Shown: one piece after another, positions 8,626-18,246 of the stretch
Layout: the number at the start of each line of letters is the position of its first letter
How positions within the stretch are numbered: position 1 is the stretch's first letter
Source: Pseudomaricurvus sp033283175
GTDB lineage: Bacteria > Pseudomonadota > Gammaproteobacteria > Pseudomonadales > Cellvibrionaceae
DNA: 64,000 nt
Assembly (NCBI GenBank): GCA_033283175.1
Contig: JAWMQM010000002.1
Location: 248,001 to 312,000 of the forward strand
Reading direction: 5' to 3'
Notes under the pieces: generated by a model
The model's input: the letters and a program-made list of their open reading frames with translations, nothing else
What the model was told of the DNA's origin: nothing
Databases searched by the model: none
Made by a program: the position numbers and the translations under genes

Positions 8626-11370
8626 TCAGGGCGCTGTCTGGGGCGCGACTTCAAAAAGCGTGTCGAGGTCGTGTTCATCGGCCCATGAGCGCAGTCGCTG
8701 GATCGCTTTCACTACCGCATTGACCGCATCGTCCAGCTGTTCGTCGTAGCCATTGACGAGGTAGTTATCCAGCTGGCCGCTGGCCTGGCGCAGTTCCGGC
8801 ACACCGCAATAACAGCAACCACCGTAGAGCCGGTGCACACGATCCTGCAGGCTTTGCAGGTCCTTCTGCCGGTAAAGCTCCACAATGGATTCCGCATCCT
8901 CACCCAGCTTACTGGTGAGGTTGTGGAGCATATCGCGGGCCAGATCGCTTTTGCCATTGGCCAGCCGCAGCGCCTCCTGCAGATCCATGATGGCAGATTG
9001 CGGGAAGGCCAGGTTTACCGCCGCCGGAGTGGCTGACAGCGCCGGCTGGATGGAGGGTGCCTTGCCCAGCCAGTGCTGGATAAAGTGCGCCAGCTGTTGT
9101 TCGCTGATGGGCTTGGTGGTGTAGTCGTCCATGCCGGCGTGGCGCAGCTCCGCCATCTGTTGTCCCATGTCGTGGGCGGTCAGGGCGATAATCGGGATAC
9201 GCTGGTTTTCCGGCTCCGCCTGGCGGATGCGGCGACTGGCTTCCAGACCGTCCATGCCGGGCATCTGCACATCCATAAAAATCAGATCCACCTTCTGGTG
9301 TTTCAGCAGCTCCAGCGCATCCATACCACTCTTGGCGCCCACCGCCTGCACGCCCATGGCCTGCAGGAAGGTGCAGACCAGCTGCAGGTTGGCGGGGTTG
9401 TCGTCCACTACCATCACCCGCGCCGATTTGTCGATAACCCGCTCCAGCGGCGAGTCACCGGCGGGCAGGTGCAGGGCATCGCGCAATACCTGATAGAGGT
9501 GGTCGTGGGAGAGGGGCAGGAACACCAGGTTGGCGTCCATCTCCTGTACCCGTTCGTTATAGGCCAGCGCCGAGTCGGGCAGGGTGCCGATCACCTTGGG
9601 CTGGGACATTTTCAGCAGTGGCTCCAGCTCGCCCACGGTGGTGTCGCGCTTGGGCAGGGCAATCAGCCAGTCAAAACTGTCCTTTTCTGCACCGCGCAGC
9701 AGCTTCTGCAGGCTGCCGAAGGAGACCACCTTAATGCCCCACTGGTTGAGGTAGGTGGTCAGCTGCTGGGCGAGTATGGGGATCTCCACCATCACGGCAG
9801 CGCGACGATTGAGCAGGGACTGGTACTTGGGCTCAAAGGTATTCTGCTGGATTGGCAGCGGCAGGCTGAACCAGGCGCAGGCACCGCTTTCCGGATTACT
9901 GTCGATGTCGATAGAGCCACCCATCTTGTCCACCAGCTTCTTGGCAATGGCAAGGCCCAGACCGGTGCCGCCGCGCAGGCGATTGTCGGAACCGTCTGCC
10001 TGCTGGAAAGCCTCGAACAGGCTGGCTTTACTGGCGTGGTTAATGCCAATACCGGTGTCGGTGACCCGCACCCGGATCTGGGCAATGTTGCTGTGGACAT
10101 CCACCAGCTCGGTGGTGATGAGAATGTGGCCGTGGTCGGTAAATTTGATGGCATTACCGATCAGGTTGGTCAGCACCTGTTTAATCCGCAGTGCGTCACC
10201 AATCAGGTTGAGCGGGGTATCTGAACCCTGCAATGCCACCAGATAGAGCTGTTTCTCGCTGGCGGCGGGTGCCAGTACCTGCAGCGTCTCCTCGATGATC
10301 TGGCGCAGGTTGAACGGTGTGCTGTCGAGTATCAGCTTGTCCTCTTCCAGGCGGGAAAAGTCGAGGATGTCATTAATGATGGTAAGCAAGCCCTGCGAGG
10401 AGTGGGCAATGGTGCGGAGGTATTCGCGCTGCTGTGTGGTCAGCGGGCTCTTGAGCAACAGGTTGGTAAAGCCGAGGATGCCGTTAATCGGCGTGCGGAT
10501 TTCGTGAGAGGTGTTGGCGAGGAATTCGGTCTTGATCTTGTTGGCCTGCACGGCTTTTTTGCGCGCCAAGTCCAGCTCTATACTCTGGATCTCAACCTGA
10601 TCCAGGGTCTCCTGCAATTCCGAGGTGGCGAGGTCAATCTGCTGGCGGATATTGTTCTGCTCGTGCAGCAGCCGCTCACCCAGTTCGTTGACGCTGTGGG
10701 CCAGGGTCTGCATCTCCACGCTGCCGGACACCGGTACACGGCTCTCCAGGTTCTGGCGGTTATAGTCCTGCAGGGTTTTTTGTACATTGTGAATGGGGAC
10801 TTCCACCGAGCGTGTGAGGCGCCAGGCCATGATCATCATGACGGCGAAGGCGGCCAGCAGGCAGGCGAGGATCAACGCTGCGCCCTGATACTGGCGGATC
10901 ACCACCCCGGCGGGATTCACTGACATCACCAGCCAGCCATCCTGGATGCTGACGCCACGGGGCCCCGTGCGCCAGATGGGCACACTGTAATAGTTGTGGC
11001 CGGCGTCGCTCCAATGTTTCAGCGAGTCACTGAGGTGAGACGACAGGTTGTTGTCCGGGCGCTTGCCCTGTTTGATCAATAGTTCGCCGGAATTGTTGAA
11101 GAGGTAGATGCCACTGACGTGGGGCATCTCCAGCATGTCATCGAAAGCGGTCTGCAGGAACTCGCGATTGTCGGGGCTGGTGGCATGGCGACTCATGGTG
11201 AGCAGCCAGCGGGTTGCCAGTTGGTTCTGCTCGTGCTCTGCCTCTTGTGCAGACATCACATGGTTGATCAGCGCCCCAGTGGCAAACAGCGCCAACGCCA
11301 GCGCCAGAGGCAGAACCGCCAGCTGCTGAATTTTAAACGCCAGACTTTTTGACGAAATCGGTAAGCGCAC
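8626..11370 (-). CDS. gacS: hybrid sensor histidine kinase GacS/BarA
   Basis: This 914-residue kinase has two membrane segments (about residues 13-35 and 160-182) around a short sensor, a HAMP linker, a HisKA domain with SHEIRTPINGIL (His near 287), an ATPase domain (GTGLGLAIAKKLVD), a receiver domain with LIFMDVQMPGMDG (Asp near 698) and a C-terminal Hpt domain (VHRLYGG, His near 845). That tripartite order is the GacS/BarA architecture, which phosphorylates GacA/UvrY to drive RsmY/Z-type small RNAs. Lying divergent to cysM-rlmD-relA-mazG reproduces the Pseudomonas gacS locus and supports orthology. The partner regulator is not in the window. Confidence 0.92.
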   Translation of the reverse strand: MRLPISSKSLAFKIQQLAVLPLALALALFATGALINHVMSAQEAEHEQNQLATRWLLTMSRHATSPDNREFLQTAFDDMLEMPHVSGIYLFNNSGELLIKQGKRPDNNLSSHLSDSLKHWSDAGHNYYSVPIWRTGPRGVSIQDGWLVMSVNPAGVVIRQYQGAALILACLLAAFAVMMIMAWRLTRSVEVPIHNVQKTLQDYNRQNLESRVPVSGSVEMQTLAHSVNELGERLLHEQNNIRQQIDLATSELQETLDQVEIQSIELDLARKKAVQANKIKTEFLANTSHEIRTPINGILGFTNLLLKSPLTTQQREYLRTIAHSSQGLLTIINDILDFSRLEEDKLILDSTPFNLRQIIEETLQVLAPAASEKQLYLVALQGSDTPLNLIGDALRIKQVLTNLIGNAIKFTDHGHILITTELVDVHSNIAQIRVRVTDTGIGINHASKASLFEAFQQADGSDNRLRGGTGLGLAIAKKLVDKMGGSIDIDSNPESGACAWFSLPLPIQQNTFEPKYQSLLNRRAAVMVEIPILAQQLTTYLNQWGIKVVSFGSLQKLLRGAEKDSFDWLIALPKRDTTVGELEPLLKMSQPKVIGTLPDSALAYNERVQEMDANLVFLPLSHDHLYQVLRDALHLPAGDSPLERVIDKSARVMVVDDNPANLQLVCTFLQAMGVQAVGAKSGMDALELLKHQKVDLIFMDVQMPGMDGLEASRRIRQAEPENQRIPIIALTAHDMGQQMAELRHAGMDDYTTKPISEQQLAHFIQHWLGKAPSIQPALSATPAAVNLAFPQSAIMDLQEALRLANGKSDLARDMLHNLTSKLGEDAESIVELYRQKDLQSLQDRVHRLYGGCCYCGVPELRQASGQLDNYLVNGYDEQLDDAVNAVVKAIQRLRSWADEHDLDTLFEVAPQTAP

Positions 11371-11699
11371 AGTTCTCTCCGTAACCTGGTGCCGGTGCCG
11401 GGCATGACGTCAGCGGGCTTGCTGCGGAGTCCCTCTCCTGGGGCCGGAGAGTCTCTTCTGCCACCCGTAAACCAGTGAATATAGCCCGAGGTAATTACAG
11501 GCCGCAAAGTTTCCTTGCCCTGCGGCCGGATATCTGCGCCAGTATACCGGCTCCATGGCGGTAGTGCTTGCCCTGCGATGTGCTTCATTGGGGTGCAATA
11601 TGGGGGGCTTGCTTTCACCGCTTGCCAAAGCCCGGTAAAATGCGGCTCTTGTTCACAGTCAGACCCCTGTGGTTTGCGGCTACGATGGCAGTAGGCTTT
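11371..11699. promoter_or_regulatory. divergent gacS/cysM intergenic region
   Basis: This 329-base spacer must carry the promoters for both the kinase gene and the cysM-rlmD-relA run. A taaaat hexamer at 11636-11641 could be the -10 box for cysM, but I see no convincing -35 box at the right distance. No small gene or strong hairpin is apparent. Confidence 0.4.
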
Positions 11700-12599
11700 A
11701 TGCATCATCCTGAATTCCCCACCGTTGAATCCTGCATTGGCAATACGCCACTGGTGCGCCTGCAGCGCCTGCCGGGTGAGACTTCCAATACCATCCTGGT
11801 CAAGCTGGAAGGTAATAATCCAGCCGGTTCCGTCAAGGATCGCCCGGCGCTGTCCATGATCAACCGTGCGGAAGCGCGGGGTGATATCAAACCGGGTGAT
11901 ACCCTGATTGAGGCCACCAGTGGCAATACCGGTATTGCCCTGGCGATGGCGGCGGCCATCAAGGGTTATCACATGATCCTGATTATGCCGGATAACAGCA
12001 CCGCGGAACGCAAGGCGGCTATGGCAGCGTACGGTGCCGAGCTGATTCTGGTTTCCCGCGAAGAGGGCATGGAAGGTGCCCGCGACCTGGCCAAGTCCAT
12101 GGAGGCCCGCGGCGTTGGCAAGGTTCTCGACCAGTTTGGCAATGCCGACAACCCGCTGGCCCATTACAACAGTACCGGTCCGGAAATCTGGCAGCAGAGC
12201 CAGGGATTGATTACCCATTTCGTCAGCTCCATGGGTACCACCGGTACCATCATGGGTACTTCGGCCTACCTGAAAGAGCAGAATCCGGCCATCCGCATTA
12301 TTGGCCTGCAACCGGAAGAGGGCGCCGCCATTCCCGGTATCCGCCGCTGGCCAAAGGAGTACCTGCCCAGTATTTTTGATGAGGCTCGCGTTGATCGGGT
12401 CATTAACATGGGGCAAGCCGAGGCGGAACACACCATGCGTGAACTGGCCCGCAAGGAGGGTATTTTCTGTGGCGTCTCCAGTGGCGGCGCTGTAGCAGGT
12501 GCCCTGCGCATCTCCCGGGAGGTGGAAAACGCAGTGATTGTGGCTGTGATCTGTGACCGCGGGGATCGTTACCTCTCCTCGGGTCTGTTCAGCAACTGA
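11700..12599 (+). CDS. cysM: cysteine synthase B CysM
   Basis: CysM is a pyridoxal-phosphate enzyme making cysteine from O-acetylserine and sulfide or thiosulfate. The 299 residues include CIGNTPLVRLQRLPG, the cofactor lysine in NPAGSVKDRPA (Lys46), TSGNTGIALAMAAA and the C-terminal CGVSSGGAVAGAL. The arginine-rich CysM-type loop IRRWPKEYLP supports CysM over CysK. The ATG at 11700 matches the family N-terminus; the frame is open upstream but that part has no resemblance to the family. It ends two bases before rlmD, so the two are translationally linked. Confidence 0.93.
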   Translation: MHHPEFPTVESCIGNTPLVRLQRLPGETSNTILVKLEGNNPAGSVKDRPALSMINRAEARGDIKPGDTLIEATSGNTGIALAMAAAIKGYHMILIMPDNSTAERKAAMAAYGAELILVSREEGMEGARDLAKSMEARGVGKVLDQFGNADNPLAHYNSTGPEIWQQSQGLITHFVSSMGTTGTIMGTSAYLKEQNPAIRIIGLQPEEGAAIPGIRRWPKEYLPSIFDEARVDRVINMGQAEAEHTMRELARKEGIFCGVSSGGAVAGALRISREVENAVIVAVICDRGDRYLSSGLFSN

Positions 12600-12601
12600 T
12601 C

Positions 12602-13984
12602 ATGGCGCGCCTGTTTAAGCCGGCTTCCCGTCGCGCACCCGTGCCGCGGGAAGCGGCCCCCACAACCCTGACGGTTACGGACCTCAGTTACGACGGCCGC
12701 GGTGTGGCCCGTCATCAGGGCAAGGCAGTGTTTGTTGCCGGCGCACTGCCGGGTGAAGAGGTGACGGTGAGTCACTACCGGCGGCACAAATCCTTCAGCG
12801 AATGTGTGGCCAGCGACATACTGACGCCCAGTGCCTGGCGGCAGGACCCGTTTTGTCCCCATTTTGATGACTGTGGTGGTTGCCAGCTGCAACACCTGCA
12901 TCCCGACCAGCAGATACTGTACAAACAGCAGCAGGTTCTGAACCTGCTCTCCCGCCAGCACGACATGGCCCCCCGCAACCTGCTGTTGCCCATTGCGTCT
13001 GCCGATACCGGGTACCGCAGCCGTGCGCGTTTTGCAGTCTCCGGTGCACAACAGCTGGCTTTCCGGCAACAGGGCAGCGACCAGCTGGTGGCGGTGAGCC
13101 GTTGTCAGGTACTTGAGCCGGCGTTGTGGCCGGTCATGGGGACCTTGCAGCAGTGGCTGCTGCAACTGCCCCACAAGTCGGGGGTTACCCATATCGAGTG
13201 TTTTACCGGTGCTGACGTGGAAGAGGGCGGGAACCGGGTTCTGGTGGTGGTTCGCCACACGCGGCCCTTGTCGCCGCAACAGCGTCAGGCACTGCAGGAG
13301 GTATTGCCGGGCGGTGAGTGCTGGTTTCGCGGTGAAAAAAATGGTCCTCTCACTGACGCTTGCGGACAGCTGGGCCAGCCGCAACTGCAGCAGACTCTCG
13401 TCCTGCCGGAGGGCCTGGAACCGGTGACGCTCCGTTACGGCCCGGACAACTTCAGCCAGGTGAATCGCGACGTCAACCAGCAGATGGTGCTGCAGGCCCT
13501 GCAATGGCTGCAATTGCAGGCCGGGGACCGGGCCATGGACCTGTTCTGCGGGGTGGGGAATTTTGCCCTGCCCATGGCGCAGCAGGCGGACCAGGTACTG
13601 GCGGTGGAAGCCGTGGATGCCATGGTTGAGGCCGGGCGCCAAAATGGCGCATTAAATTGCATTAATTCGGTGCATTTTCTGGCTCTGGACCTGGAATCCC
13701 AGGCGTTGCAGGGGCTGATTCGGCAGGAAAAAATCAATAAAGTGTTGCTGGATCCGCCCCGGGCTGGTGCGCGCTTTGTGTGCGAGCAGCTGGCGGCAAC
13801 CGCGGTTGAGCGGCTGGTTTATGTCTCCTGCAACCCGGCCAGTTTCGCCCGTGATGCTGCAATACTTGCCGCCGGCGGATTTGGGCTGGAAGCGTTACGG
13901 GTACTGGATATGTTCCCCCACACTTCCCATGTGGAAACTATGGCACTGTTTGTGCGTGGTGGCGTGGCGGCGTCTGTGGGCTGA
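12602..13984 (+). CDS. rlmD: 23S rRNA (uracil-1939-C5) methyltransferase RlmD
   Basis: RlmD (RumA) methylates U1939 of 23S rRNA. The 460-residue protein has a TRAM RNA-binding domain (residues about 15-75), an iron-sulfur cluster region CPHFDDCGGCQLQHL, the SAM-binding motif DLFCGVGNFALPMAQQ, the conserved LDPPRAGA loop and the catalytic cysteine in YVSCNPASFARD. It sits between cysM and relA in the conserved gacS-cysM-rlmD-relA-mazG order. The start ATG follows cysM by two bases, consistent with coupled translation. Confidence 0.95.
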   Translation: MARLFKPASRRAPVPREAAPTTLTVTDLSYDGRGVARHQGKAVFVAGALPGEEVTVSHYRRHKSFSECVASDILTPSAWRQDPFCPHFDDCGGCQLQHLHPDQQILYKQQQVLNLLSRQHDMAPRNLLLPIASADTGYRSRARFAVSGAQQLAFRQQGSDQLVAVSRCQVLEPALWPVMGTLQQWLLQLPHKSGVTHIECFTGADVEEGGNRVLVVVRHTRPLSPQQRQALQEVLPGGECWFRGEKNGPLTDACGQLGQPQLQQTLVLPEGLEPVTLRYGPDNFSQVNRDVNQQMVLQALQWLQLQAGDRAMDLFCGVGNFALPMAQQADQVLAVEAVDAMVEAGRQNGALNCINSVHFLALDLESQALQGLIRQEKINKVLLDPPRAGARFVCEQLAATAVERLVYVSCNPASFARDAAILAAGGFGLEALRVLDMFPHTSHVETMALFVRGGVAASVG

Positions 13985-14061
13985 TACTGCTGCAGGCCAT
14001 AGAGAGCGGGGCCCGCTGAGCCGGGGCCCGTACTGGACAAGATAAGAAATGATACAGATAT

Positions 14062-16305
14062 ATGGTTAAAGTCAGAGAAGATCACCCGGTTACCGCCGAA
14101 GGCAAAGTGGATATTGCTGCCTGGCTGGATCGCCTTGCCCATCGCTACCACCTCACCGATGTGGATTGGGGGCAGCTGCAGAAAGCCTGCGAGCTGAGCC
14201 AGGAGGCCGAGGCGTCGGCGCTGGCTGAGGATAAGGGCTGGGCAGACGGCTCCAGCAGTTTCCGCACCGGTCTGGAGATGGTGGAGATTCTGGCGGACCT
14301 GCAACTGGACGGTGAAACCCTGCAGGCAGCGGTCTTGTACCGGGCGGTGCGGGAAAACCAGATCGAGCTGACGCGTATTGAGGAGGAGTTTGGACCGGTT
14401 GTTTCCAAGCTCGTCCGCGGTGTATTGCGCATGGCGGCGATCAGTACCCGTCGCAACGATTCCGAAGAGCGTGCCCTGGGCCTGCTGTCACAGGAGCAAT
14501 CGGAAAACGTCCGCAAAATGCTTGTCGCCATGGTGGACGATGTGCGCGTTGCCCTGGTGAAGCTGGCCGAACGCACCTGTGCCATACGTGCCGTTAAAAA
14601 TGCGGATGAACGCAAGCGCCGTAAAGTGGCTCGCGAGGTGGCGGAAATCTATGCCCCGCTGGCCCATCGTCTTGGTATCGGCCACATCAAGTGGGAGCTG
14701 GAAGACCTCTCTTTCCGCTATCTCGAGCCGGAAGATTACAAGTCCATCGCCCGCCTGCTGGACGAGAAGCGCCTTGATCGCCAGCAATACATCGAAAAAG
14801 TGATAGGGCTGCTCAATAAAGAACTCAAGAGCGCGAGGATCCAGGCGGATATCAGCGGCCGCGCCAAACACATCTACAGCATCTGGCGCAAAATGCGGCG
14901 CAAGGATATCGGCTTTTCCCAGGTCTACGACATTCGCGCGGTGCGTATCCTGGTACCGACCGTACGCGACTGTTACGCGGTGCTGGGTATTGTTCACTCC
15001 CTCTGGCGCAATATTCCCAACGAATTTGATGACTATATCGCGTCGCCGAAAGAGAACGGCTACCGCTCCCTGCATACGGCGGTGATTGGTCCCGATCGCA
15101 AGGTGCTGGAGGTGCAGATTCGCACCCACGCCATGCACGAAGACGCCGAGTTTGGTGTGTGTGCCCACTGGCGCTACAAGGGTACGGACAAGGAGACCAG
15201 CGAGGACAGCTACGAACAGAAAATCTCCTGGCTGCGGCAGGTACTGGAGTGGCATGAGGAGCTGGGCGGCTCGCCGCTGGAAGACGACCTCTCGACGGGT
15301 ATCGAGCAGGACCGTATCTATGTGTTTACCCCGGAAGGCCACATTATAGATTTCCCGTCGGGATCCACGCCGCTGGACTTCGCCTATCGCGTACACACTG
15401 AAGTGGGTCACCGCTGCCGCGGTGCCAAGGTCAATGGCCGTATCGTACCGCTGAACTACTCCTTGAAGAACGCTGATCAGGTGGAAGTACTGACCAGTCG
15501 TCACGGTTCCCCCAGTCGCGACTGGTTGTCGCCGCCGCTGGGCTACCTGAAAACCAGCCGTGCCCGTGCCAAGGTGCAACAGTGGTTCAAGCAGCAGGCC
15601 CGTGAGCAGAATGTTGCGGAAGGCCGCGCAGTGCTCGATAAGGAGTTCCGCCGCCTGGCCATGGATGAGCTGGATTACGACGCTCTGGCGCGACGGCTTA
15701 ACCTCAATGGTCTCGACGATCTCTATGCGGCAGTAGGGGCCAGCGATATCGGTGTGGGGCAGGTGGTCAGCGCTGCACAGAAATTGTTGGCTCCGGATGA
15801 CAAGCGTGAGCCGGTCATTACCCTGGTAGGTAAGGCGACCCGCGATCATGCGGACAGTGACCTGTTTATTAACGGTGTTGGTAACCTGCTGACACACATC
15901 GCCGGTTGCTGTAACCCGGTACCCGGTGACGCCATTATGGGTTACATCACCCTCGGCCGGGGGGTTTCCATTCACCGCCAGGATTGTCACAACGTACTGC
16001 AGCTGCAGACTGATGAGCCGGAGCGAATTATTAAGGTGGACTGGGGCGAGGCGCCGCAGAATGTCTACTCGGTGGATGTGCTGATTGAAGCGTTTGACCG
16101 CCACGGGCTGTTGAAAGATATCACCACCTTGCTGGACGCGGAGCGCATTAACATCAGTGCTATGCAGACTCTTTCCGACAAGCGCAAAAATACGGTGGAT
16201 ATGCAGGTGACTATCGAAATTCGCAGTTTCACCGAGCTGAGCCGGGTTTTGAGCCGCCTCAATCAGTTACCCAACGTCGCTACTGCGCGGCGTAAGCACG
16301 TCTGA
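14062..16305 (+). CDS. relA: (p)ppGpp synthetase RelA
   Basis: RelA makes the stringent-response alarmone on ribosomes carrying uncharged tRNA. The 747 residues contain an inactive HD-type domain (the family's HDxxED catalytic residues are absent), the synthetase core with GYRSLHTAVIG, the TGS domain (RVHTEVGHRCRGAKVNGRIV), the cysteine-histidine zinc-finger segment GCCNPVPGDAIMGYI and a C-terminal ACT domain. Lack of an intact hydrolase site argues for RelA rather than SpoT. It is followed 25 bases later by mazG, whose product destroys nucleotides and in E. coli is tied to the same response. Confidence 0.95.
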   Translation: MVKVREDHPVTAEGKVDIAAWLDRLAHRYHLTDVDWGQLQKACELSQEAEASALAEDKGWADGSSSFRTGLEMVEILADLQLDGETLQAAVLYRAVRENQIELTRIEEEFGPVVSKLVRGVLRMAAISTRRNDSEERALGLLSQEQSENVRKMLVAMVDDVRVALVKLAERTCAIRAVKNADERKRRKVAREVAEIYAPLAHRLGIGHIKWELEDLSFRYLEPEDYKSIARLLDEKRLDRQQYIEKVIGLLNKELKSARIQADISGRAKHIYSIWRKMRRKDIGFSQVYDIRAVRILVPTVRDCYAVLGIVHSLWRNIPNEFDDYIASPKENGYRSLHTAVIGPDRKVLEVQIRTHAMHEDAEFGVCAHWRYKGTDKETSEDSYEQKISWLRQVLEWHEELGGSPLEDDLSTGIEQDRIYVFTPEGHIIDFPSGSTPLDFAYRVHTEVGHRCRGAKVNGRIVPLNYSLKNADQVEVLTSRHGSPSRDWLSPPLGYLKTSRARAKVQQWFKQQAREQNVAEGRAVLDKEFRRLAMDELDYDALARRLNLNGLDDLYAAVGASDIGVGQVVSAAQKLLAPDDKREPVITLVGKATRDHADSDLFINGVGNLLTHIAGCCNPVPGDAIMGYITLGRGVSIHRQDCHNVLQLQTDEPERIIKVDWGEAPQNVYSVDVLIEAFDRHGLLKDITTLLDAERINISAMQTLSDKRKNTVDMQVTIEIRSFTELSRVLSRLNQLPNVATARRKHV

Positions 16306-16330
16306 TATTGGCGGCGGGGAAAGAGCAGTC

Positions 16331-17203
16331 ATGGTCGAAAAAACGCCGCAGTACAACCTGAACGACCTGCGTTATCTCATGCAGCGGCTGCGCGATCCCG
16401 CAGACGGTTGTCCCTGGGACCTGAAACAGGATTACCGGAGCATAGCGGTCTCTACCCTGGAAGAGGCCTTCGAAGTGGTGGATGCCATTGAGCGGGACGA
16501 TTACCCCGACTTGCGGGAAGAGCTGGGTGACCTGCTGTTCCAGGTGATTTACCACAGCCAACTGGCGGAGGAAGAGCAGCGCTTCGATGTCGGGGATGTT
16601 ATTTCGGACCTGGTGGCTAAGCTACTGCGGCGTCATCCCCATGTGTTTCCCGATGGCACGCTGCAAAGTCGCGCGGCCATGGCGGCATCCCCGGAAGGGG
16701 AGGCGACTATCAAGCAGCGCTGGGAATCACTCAAACAGCAGGAGCGAAAGGGTAAGGGCAAGGCCGGTGTGCTGGATGACGTACCGGTGAATTTCCCGGC
16801 CTTGACCCGTGCTGCGAAATTGCAGAAACGGGCGGCCGGGGTTGGATTTGACTGGCCGGCAGAAGAGGGTGTGCTGCAGAAAATAGCCGAAGAACTGGGA
16901 GAGGTGCGAGAAGCCCTGGTCACGGCAGATGCAGATGCGGTGGAGGAGGAGCTGGGTGATCTGTTGTTTGCGGTGGTAAACCTCTGTCGTCACCGCAAAG
17001 TGGATCCGGAGAAGGCTTTGCGTCGCACCAATCAAAAATTCGAACAGCGCTTTCGCTTTATCGAGCGGCAGTTGGCGGTGCAGGGTCTCAGTCCTGCCGA
17101 GGCCTCTCTGGACGAGATGGACAGCCTCTGGAATCAGGCCAAAGCGGAGAGTCGTGGCGAAACCCTTGCCGACGTCAGTAATCCGCTCCTTCGCAGCGAT
17201 TGA
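16331..17203 (+). CDS. mazG: nucleoside triphosphate pyrophosphohydrolase MazG
   Basis: MazG hydrolyses NTPs and dNTPs to monophosphates and pyrophosphate. At 290 residues it is the two-domain form: the first domain shows CPWDLKQD and the EExxE-type helix EEAFEVVDAIERDDY followed by REELGDLLFQVIYH; the second repeats this as EELGEVREAL and EEELGDLLFAVVN. It directly follows relA on the same strand, the gene order seen in Pseudomonas and E. coli. Nothing unusual is seen. Confidence 0.93.
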   Translation: MVEKTPQYNLNDLRYLMQRLRDPADGCPWDLKQDYRSIAVSTLEEAFEVVDAIERDDYPDLREELGDLLFQVIYHSQLAEEEQRFDVGDVISDLVAKLLRRHPHVFPDGTLQSRAAMAASPEGEATIKQRWESLKQQERKGKGKAGVLDDVPVNFPALTRAAKLQKRAAGVGFDWPAEEGVLQKIAEELGEVREALVTADADAVEEELGDLLFAVVNLCRHRKVDPEKALRRTNQKFEQRFRFIERQLAVQGLSPAEASLDEMDSLWNQAKAESRGETLADVSNPLLRSD

Positions 17204-17212
17204 GCGATGCCT

Positions 17213-17566
17213 TCAGGGGCTGCCCATCAGCGACTGGGCATCGGCCTCGATCTGCTTTTGAAACTCCCTGCAGAGAGACAAAAAGCGTGGTGTCATGCCG
17301 CAATCTTCATAGATTTCATCACCACACTCGTCCAGCGCGACGATGCGATCACCCGGCTGGTAAGGGAAGTGCTGCTCCAGCGTCACCAGGCTGGCATTGA
17401 GTATTTCCCGCAGCAGCGTCTCTTCATTAATGCGCGGGAATTGCTGCTTGAGTGACTGCAGTGTGGCAACCGCTTGCGGTGGTAAATTTACGTCGTAGAA
17501 CTGTTTGCTGATTGCCCCGTTGCCTTCCTTTTGCCATTTTGAGAGCAAGTTTTCGAAAGGTCTCAT
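17213..17566 (-). CDS. hypothetical protein, possible ribbon-helix-helix family
   Basis: The 117-residue product is not one I can name. Its centre (about residues 24-62, from VNLPPQAVATLQ to NASLVTLEQ) aligns without gaps to the product of the neighbouring small gene at 17632: LP, L, L, P, T, LL and L recur at the same spacing. A short strand followed by two helices of this pattern resembles ribbon-helix-helix DNA-binding proteins, which is inference. The acidic C-terminus has CGDEIYEDCG with two cysteines. GGAG is seven bases before the ATG. It converges with mazG, ten bases apart. Confidence 0.75.
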   Translation of the reverse strand: MRPFENLLSKWQKEGNGAISKQFYDVNLPPQAVATLQSLKQQFPRINEETLLREILNASLVTLEQHFPYQPGDRIVALDECGDEIYEDCGMTPRFLSLCREFQKQIEADAQSLMGSP

Positions 17567-17631
17567 GACTTCACTCCGACTGGTCGTTTTGGGATTCTGT
17601 TGTGTGGGCGGACCCGGTTAGTGGTAAGCGA

Positions 17632-17847
17632 TTAGTTGGTTTGTTGCTTCGTCAGCTGATCCATCTGTTGCAGTCCGTGACTCAACAGCAGACTGAGAAT
17701 GGTGTCCTGATCATGCTGCGGGTAGAGGGCTGCCAGTGCGGCGAGGCGTGCCGCGTCTTCGATGGGGAGTTGCAGATTGCAGTAGTTGGTGGTGCCGGCG
17801 GGACGGGAAGGGGACTGAAGGTCTTGCAGTAGAGAATCAATACTCAT
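17632..17847 (-). CDS. small putative ribbon-helix-helix protein
   Basis: This 71-residue protein carries LQLPIEDAARLAALAALYP followed by a second helix TILSLLLSHGLQQMDQL, matching the pattern of the adjacent 117-residue gene product. The two genes lie in the same direction 65 bases apart, so they look like an old tandem duplication. GGAG lies six bases before the ATG. A DNA-binding role, perhaps self-regulation, is a guess from the pattern only. Confidence 0.7.
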   Translation of the reverse strand: MSIDSLLQDLQSPSRPAGTTNYCNLQLPIEDAARLAALAALYPQHDQDTILSLLLSHGLQQMDQLTKQQTN

Positions 17848-18246
17848 GTGTATCTCCGCTCAGATGCTTCCATTGGGACAATGGCGTACAACAATGTACG
17901 TATCTTCACTATATAGCCTGATCAGCTGTAACAAAAGTACCACCTTTATTATTGTCTGCTTTATAGCCATTGGCGGTCGTGTAGAGCGCAGTATGCTGTG
18001 GTTGGGCGGAGAGGGGGCGGGGCGCCTAAGGTCTCGGGTGTATTAGACCAAAGTCTATATAAATCAATTGGTTAGAGGTCGAAAACTGGCATTTTTGGGG
18101 TGTTTTACTTGTGATTTAACCCCCTGCAGTGTAATGTAACGCCTTTTTTGACAGCTCCCCCGTATAATTCTGCCGATGGTGTATCACCAGCTGATTTATC
18201 AGTGTTCAGCAGACCTTCGGAGAGCCAATTTCAGGAGTTTTTCTCT
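17848..18246. promoter_or_regulatory. regulatory region upstream of adk
   Basis: This 399-base region separates the small leftward gene from adk. A perfect -10 box tataat lies at 18163-18168, about 80 bases before the adk start, but the best upstream hexamers at 16-18 bases are poor matches to a -35 box; ttgaca at 18148-18153 is only nine bases away and too close. The stretch also has a ctatataaat run near 18055. No small gene was recognised. Confidence 0.45.

Noticed and set aside
14488..16104. 538-codon minus-strand open frame opposite relA
   Set aside because: relA is clearly the coding strand with all domains intact; the antisense frame has no recognisable features.
18148..18168. ttgaca and tataat as a standard adk promoter
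   Set aside because: The spacer is only nine bases, far from 16-18, so only the -10 box is kept as a candidate.
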